A stretch of DNA of 64,000 bases from Ignavibacteria bacterium (GTDB lineage: Bacteria > Bacteroidota > Ignavibacteria > OLB7): the NCBI GenBank assembly GCA_020635205.1, contig JACKAE010000004.1:124001-188000 (forward strand), written 5' to 3'. Within the stretch, counting starts at the first letter, position 1. Each line of letters opens with the position of its first letter. Of this stretch, positions 61,136 to 64,000 are shown in pieces. The position numbers and the translations under genes are program-made. Below the pieces are notes generated by a model that was not told where the DNA came from, made no database searches, and saw nothing but the letters and a program-made list of their open reading frames with translations.

Positions 61136-62254
61136 TCAGTTATTCAGGCGTATTGGCATTAAGAGCATCAATACATCCTGTCCGTTCTTTGCTCCGTAAG
61201 GTGCTATCAGCGAAGGACGCAATGGAGTTGAGAAGTCAAACGAGACTTCGTTCGTATCAATGCGATCCAATGCCTCACGGACGAAGTGAGCGTTGAAACC
61301 AATCTCCATCTCATCGTCGCCGTAATCGCACGTGATGCTCTCCTTCGCCTCTCCCCCCGTATCAGTATCCTGTGCAGCAACTTGCACTTGATTTTCCACC
61401 ATCTTCATTCGGACTTGTCGAGTTTGTGCATTCGAGTAGAGACTAACTCGCTTCACCGTGTTCAAGATATCGTCACGACGGACAATCATTCTCTTATCGT
61501 TCGCCTGAGGTATCACAGTCTCGTAGTTAGGATACTTCTCGTCGATCAATCGGGCAGTGATTGTGGTTGTTCCATCTTCGAACCGGACGTGTGTCTGGCT
61601 TGCCGATAGCGTAATCTCATCCGCATCGAACGCCTTGGTTGCAAGGTGAAGCCCTTTCGGTTGAACAATAATGTCCAAATCTTCACTTACATCAGCTTTC
61701 GCTTCGTGGTCGATCACTCGAACAAGACGGAATCCATCTGTGGCAACAGAACGAATTTCATTGGGGCGGAACTGGAAGAGTACACCGGTCATTGCTGGGC
61801 GGAACTCGTCAGATGAGCAGGCAAACATCGTCCGCTCAACCATTGTACTGAACTTCTCCATTGGAAGGGTCATGGAGATTGCTCCCTCGTAGTTAATCAA
61901 CTTTGGATATTCATCTGGACTGAGACCGGAGAGCTTGAATTGCCCTGAAGAAGTTGTGATAGAGACCCGCCACGAATCAGGATCAGCCTCAAACTCAAGT
62001 TCCCCTTCCGATAGCGCCCGGACAGTGTCAGTTAATCGCTTAGCAGGAACCAAAATCGAGCCGTTTCGTTCCCCCTTCACTTGCAATGTGGTGGTAATGG
62101 TTATATCCATGTCGGTTGCAGTCAGCGAGAGTGCCGACCCTTCAAGGCGTAGCAAAACGTTCTCCAAAACGGGCATCGGAGAGCGTGGTGGAATCGCACC
62201 GGAGACCCTTCCAAGTGCGGCAGCAAGGTCATGGATCGAAGCGGAAAATTTCAT
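61136..62254 (-). CDS. dnaN: DNA polymerase III sliding clamp (beta subunit)
   Basis: 372 residues, normal. Three repeated clamp domains; visible MKFSASIHDLAAALGRVSGAIPPRSPMPVLENVLLRLEGS, LSLTATDMDITITTTL, VTGVLFQFRPNEIRSVATDGFRLVRV and ending DVLMLLMPIRLN. The clamp ring holds polymerase on DNA. dnaA, which often comes directly before dnaN, is absent here; recX lies divergently upstream instead. Confidence 0.97.
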   Translation of the reverse strand: MKFSASIHDLAAALGRVSGAIPPRSPMPVLENVLLRLEGSALSLTATDMDITITTTLQVKGERNGSILVPAKRLTDTVRALSEGELEFEADPDSWRVSITTSSGQFKLSGLSPDEYPKLINYEGAISMTLPMEKFSTMVERTMFACSSDEFRPAMTGVLFQFRPNEIRSVATDGFRLVRVIDHEAKADVSEDLDIIVQPKGLHLATKAFDADEITLSASQTHVRFEDGTTTITARLIDEKYPNYETVIPQANDKRMIVRRDDILNTVKRVSLYSNAQTRQVRMKMVENQVQVAAQDTDTGGEAKESITCDYGDDEMEIGFNAHFVREALDRIDTNEVSFDFSTPLRPSLIAPYGAKNGQDVLMLLMPIRLNN

Positions 62255-62530
62255 AGTACTCGAAATGCAAACGGTGTATGTAAAATCTTTGATATTTAAC
62301 TAATTTCTGCGACTTTAAGGGAGATGGCAACCTGCAGTGGAGACTCAATTTTAACGGGGACAAAGTACGGATTTTTCCCCGTTTCTTCAAGGTACAAAAG
62401 GTCTCTTTCTGCACAGTTTCAGGGAATCTTGAGCCTTGCGTTTGGTCCAAACCCACCAGGTATTAGAATGCTTGAAATCTGATACCGATGCCACACTCTT
62501 TTCCTACACTACGAACGCTACGAGAATGCT

Positions 62531-63175
62531 ATGAACTCGACACTCACAATCACCGATGTCCAGAAACAGAAGAAAAAAACTGCGCGAAGATCAATCTTTA
62601 TCAACGGAGAATTTTCGTTTGGGGTTGGCGAGGAAACGTATGTGAAGTTTGCCCTGTTCAAGGGAAGAGAAATTGACGACGACTTTATCGACGAAGTCAA
62701 AGCGTGGGATGAGCTGTACCATGCAAAGCAGACGGCTATGAACTTTGTGAATTCCCGAAGGAGAAGCGCACGTGAAGTTGCACAGAAGCTGAGAGATCGT
62801 GGGTATAGCGTTGAAGCAATCGAAGAGACACAAAGATTTCTGAAGGAATATGATATGCTCGACGACCTTGCCTTTGCCCGAGCGTGGATCAACGACCGCC
62901 TTCTAAAACGAGCAACCGGCAAAGCGAAGCTCCGAATGGAACTGATGAATAAGGGTGTCAACAAGGAGTTAATCACAGAAGCACTGAGCAGCATTTTCAA
63001 CGATGAGTTCGAGCTACAACAGGCAATGGAAGCTGCAGAGAAGAAAGCTCAGAAAATCAGGAAGGAAGATCCAAGGAAGTGGGATCAGAGTATGTCATCC
63101 TTCCTCGTAGGGCGTGGATTTGGCTGGGATGTAATTCAAAAAGTTCTCGAGAAATATCGTGAGGAACGGAAGTAG
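62531..63175 (+). CDS. recX: Regulatory protein RecX
   Basis: 214 residues. It blocks RecA filament growth. The helical repeats are visible: DELYHAKQTAMNFVNSRRRSAREVAQKLRDRGYSVEAIEETQRFLKEYDMLDDLAFARAWINDRLLK and later ELMNKGVNKELITEAL, MSSFLVGRGFGWDVIQKVLEK. The N-terminal 60 residues (beginning with a lysine-rich ITDVQKQKKKTARRSIFING) are a family-usual extension. No recA is adjacent. Confidence 0.92.
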   Translation: MNSTLTITDVQKQKKKTARRSIFINGEFSFGVGEETYVKFALFKGREIDDDFIDEVKAWDELYHAKQTAMNFVNSRRRSAREVAQKLRDRGYSVEAIEETQRFLKEYDMLDDLAFARAWINDRLLKRATGKAKLRMELMNKGVNKELITEALSSIFNDEFELQQAMEAAEKKAQKIRKEDPRKWDQSMSSFLVGRGFGWDVIQKVLEKYREERK

Positions 63176-63263
63176 CAAGTAGTTTGATCTCGAATGACAA
63201 GAGAGAAGAGGATAACTTGATGGCTCTACTGTGCTGGCGGGATTACCTACGGTTCTGCCTGCA

Positions 63264-63360
63264 GCGATCTTCGGATGACTTCAGAATGGCAAGGCAATGA
63301 AGAGGAGAATCACCACCTGTCACTCTGAACGGAGGCGGAGCCGGAGTGAAGAGTCTCGCG
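63264..63360 (-). repeat. TGTCA...TGACA dispersed repeat, copy D (rearranged)
   Basis: The halves are present but ordered as the junction between two tandem copies in reverse orientation: the left half reads on the minus strand CTTGCCATTCTGAAGTCATC then CGAAGATCGC (63264-63293), and the right half on the plus strand is TGTCACTCTGAACGGAGGCG with GAGTGAAGAGTCTCGCG (63318-63360). This is the same arrangement as the 28-bp junction between copies A and B. Confidence 0.65.
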
Positions 63361-63415
63361 GGTATTGAATGAAGGAACCTCTTTGCTCTACAAAGAAGTT
63401 GAATCAAAAAGACGA

Positions 63416-63658
63416 ATGATGATGTTTGATGAATACGACGAAGAAGAGTCCCCTTTAATCGCCCGACATGGTGAGGTAACGCCTCTCCCTTGGTCGTGCG
63501 CATTCTGTGGCGAAGCAAACGAAACGTTGCTCGATTTATCGGGAGGGTACGAGCAAGAGTATGTGGAGGATTGTGCTGTCTGTTGCAGACCGAATGTGCT
63601 CTACATTAACGTCGACCCAAGTACACTTGCTACGAGAGTTGATAATGTCGTAGAGTAA
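63416..63658 (+). CDS. CPXCG-motif cysteine-rich (zinc-binding) protein
   Basis: 80 residues from ATG 63416 (three ATGs in a row; a TTG at 63365 would lengthen it by 17). CAFCGEANETLLDLSGGYEQEYVEDCAVCCRPNVLYI matches the CPXCG family, with two pairs of cysteines in CxxC and CxxCC for zinc. The middle Pro is replaced by Ala-Phe in the first pair. Function unknown; the acidic start (DEYDEEES) is not conserved. Confidence 0.85.
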   Translation: MMMFDEYDEEESPLIARHGEVTPLPWSCAFCGEANETLLDLSGGYEQEYVEDCAVCCRPNVLYINVDPSTLATRVDNVVE

Positions 63659-63662
63659 AGTC

Positions 63663-64000
63663 CTATTCACTCACGTCCGTTAGCTGAGTTGCTTCAACGA
63701 CTTCTCCTTCAGCAAAGTCTCCGCTCCACTCACCGATTTGCACTTCAACGATCTGTTCCGCAACCCTCTGTTCAGGAGTGAGCGCAACGCGCACATAGTT
63801 ATCGCTATACCCTTGCACTGTTCCATCACCACGTTCAGCCTCGAAAAGAACTGGCCGAATGCTCCCCTCAAACTTGCGTGCAAAACTCCCCCTCTTTTTC
63901 TCCGAAAGGGTTCGAAGCATTCGGGTTCGCTCTCTCCGTTCTGCTACGGGAACGCTTCCTTCGAATTCATTTGCTGGAGTGTTTTCCCGTTCAGAGTATG
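63663..64000 (-). CDS. mtaB: tRNA methylthiotransferase MtaB-like, C-terminal part (gene continues beyond the window)
   Basis: The frame is open to base 64000, so the N-terminus lies outside. The visible 112 residues carry YSERENTPANEFEGSVPVAE, RRERTRMLRTLSEKK and a TRAM-like domain (GTVQGYSDNYVRVAL), which is how MtaB and related radical-SAM methylthiotransferases end. MtaB adds the methylthio group of ms2t6A37 in tRNA. The radical-SAM cluster motif is not in the window, so MiaB or RimO-like relatives are not fully excluded. The stop is four bases from the stop of the convergent CPXCG gene. Confidence 0.75.
   Translation of the reverse strand, partial: YSERENTPANEFEGSVPVAERRERTRMLRTLSEKKRGSFARKFEGSIRPVLFEAERGDGTVQGYSDNYVRVALTPEQRVAEQIVEVQIGEWSGDFAEGEVVEATQLTDVSE

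Noticed and set aside
1..64000. CRISPR arrays, rRNA, tRNA, prophage or insertion sequences
   Set aside because: I found no regular spaced repeats, tRNA-like folds, rRNA text, transposase or phage genes. The recombinase gene is the only integrase-like gene and sits among housekeeping genes.

Overview
This window is ordinary-looking chromosomal DNA of moderate GC content from a Gram-negative bacterium. I place it in the Bacteroidota/Chlorobiota group, probably an Ignavibacteria- or Kapaibacteria-like lineage; the exact lineage is inference. Four things support this: two secreted proteins with type IX secretion (T9SS)-style C-terminal domains (30213-31883 and 52629-54668), several lipoproteins and a TonB-receptor-like outer membrane protein, two YfhO-type giant membrane proteins, and promoter-like sequences of the Bacteroidota type (TTTG, about 19 nt, TAnnTTTG). 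I see no phage, CRISPR array, insertion sequence, rRNA or tRNA. About fifty genes are tightly packed.

Layout. 1-2870: the end of a penicillin-acylase-family gene, convergent with a secreted IgGFc-binding-domain protein. 3199-8117 (+): mnmA, a 52-bp perfect palindrome, a tyrosine recombinase lacking several catalytic residues and overlapping comF, nnrD, and a VanZ-like protein. 8242-17802 (-): NamZ-like (DUF1343) protein, HAD phosphatase, SulP transporter, ychF, a sugar-nucleotide reductase-like protein, M20 dipeptidase, der and a HIT protein. 17908-23001: an isolated nuoF, a YIP1 membrane protein and an MltD-like LysM lytic transglycosylase. 23136-33476 (-): a divergent membrane pyrophosphatase, rmlA-like nucleotidyltransferase, an acidic unknown protein, uvrC, a DUF4397/T9SS protein and fumC. 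33725-40825 (+): DoxX protein, glycosyltransferase, a LURP-one/scramblase-like protein, YfhO protein 1 and rlmD. 41107-49668 (-): a tightly packed run with YfhO protein 2, proline dehydrogenase, two ferredoxins, a lipoprotein, a small possibly ubiquitin-like protein, soluble pyrophosphatase and a TonB-receptor-like protein. 49864-54668 (+): xseA, xseB, a small lipoprotein and an Omp28-like T9SS cargo. 55249-62254 (-): TfoX C-terminal protein, pckA and the replication block gyrB, DUF721, recF, dnaN. 62531-64000: recX, a CPXCG zinc protein and the end of an mtaB-like gene.

The genes are mostly housekeeping: replication and repair (dnaN, recF, gyrB, uvrC, xseAB, recX), tRNA and rRNA modification (mnmA, rlmD, mtaB), ribosome-linked GTPases (der, ychF), central metabolism (fumC, pckA, nuoF, two pyrophosphatases, proline dehydrogenase) and the cell envelope. 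I found no clear new defence or mobile system. The most unusual items are the catalytically degenerate recombinase coupled to comF beside a long palindrome, promoters set so close to start codons that the mRNAs look leaderless, a divergent membrane pyrophosphatase, a candidate ubiquitin-fold protein beside a ferredoxin, and several families of intergenic repeats.
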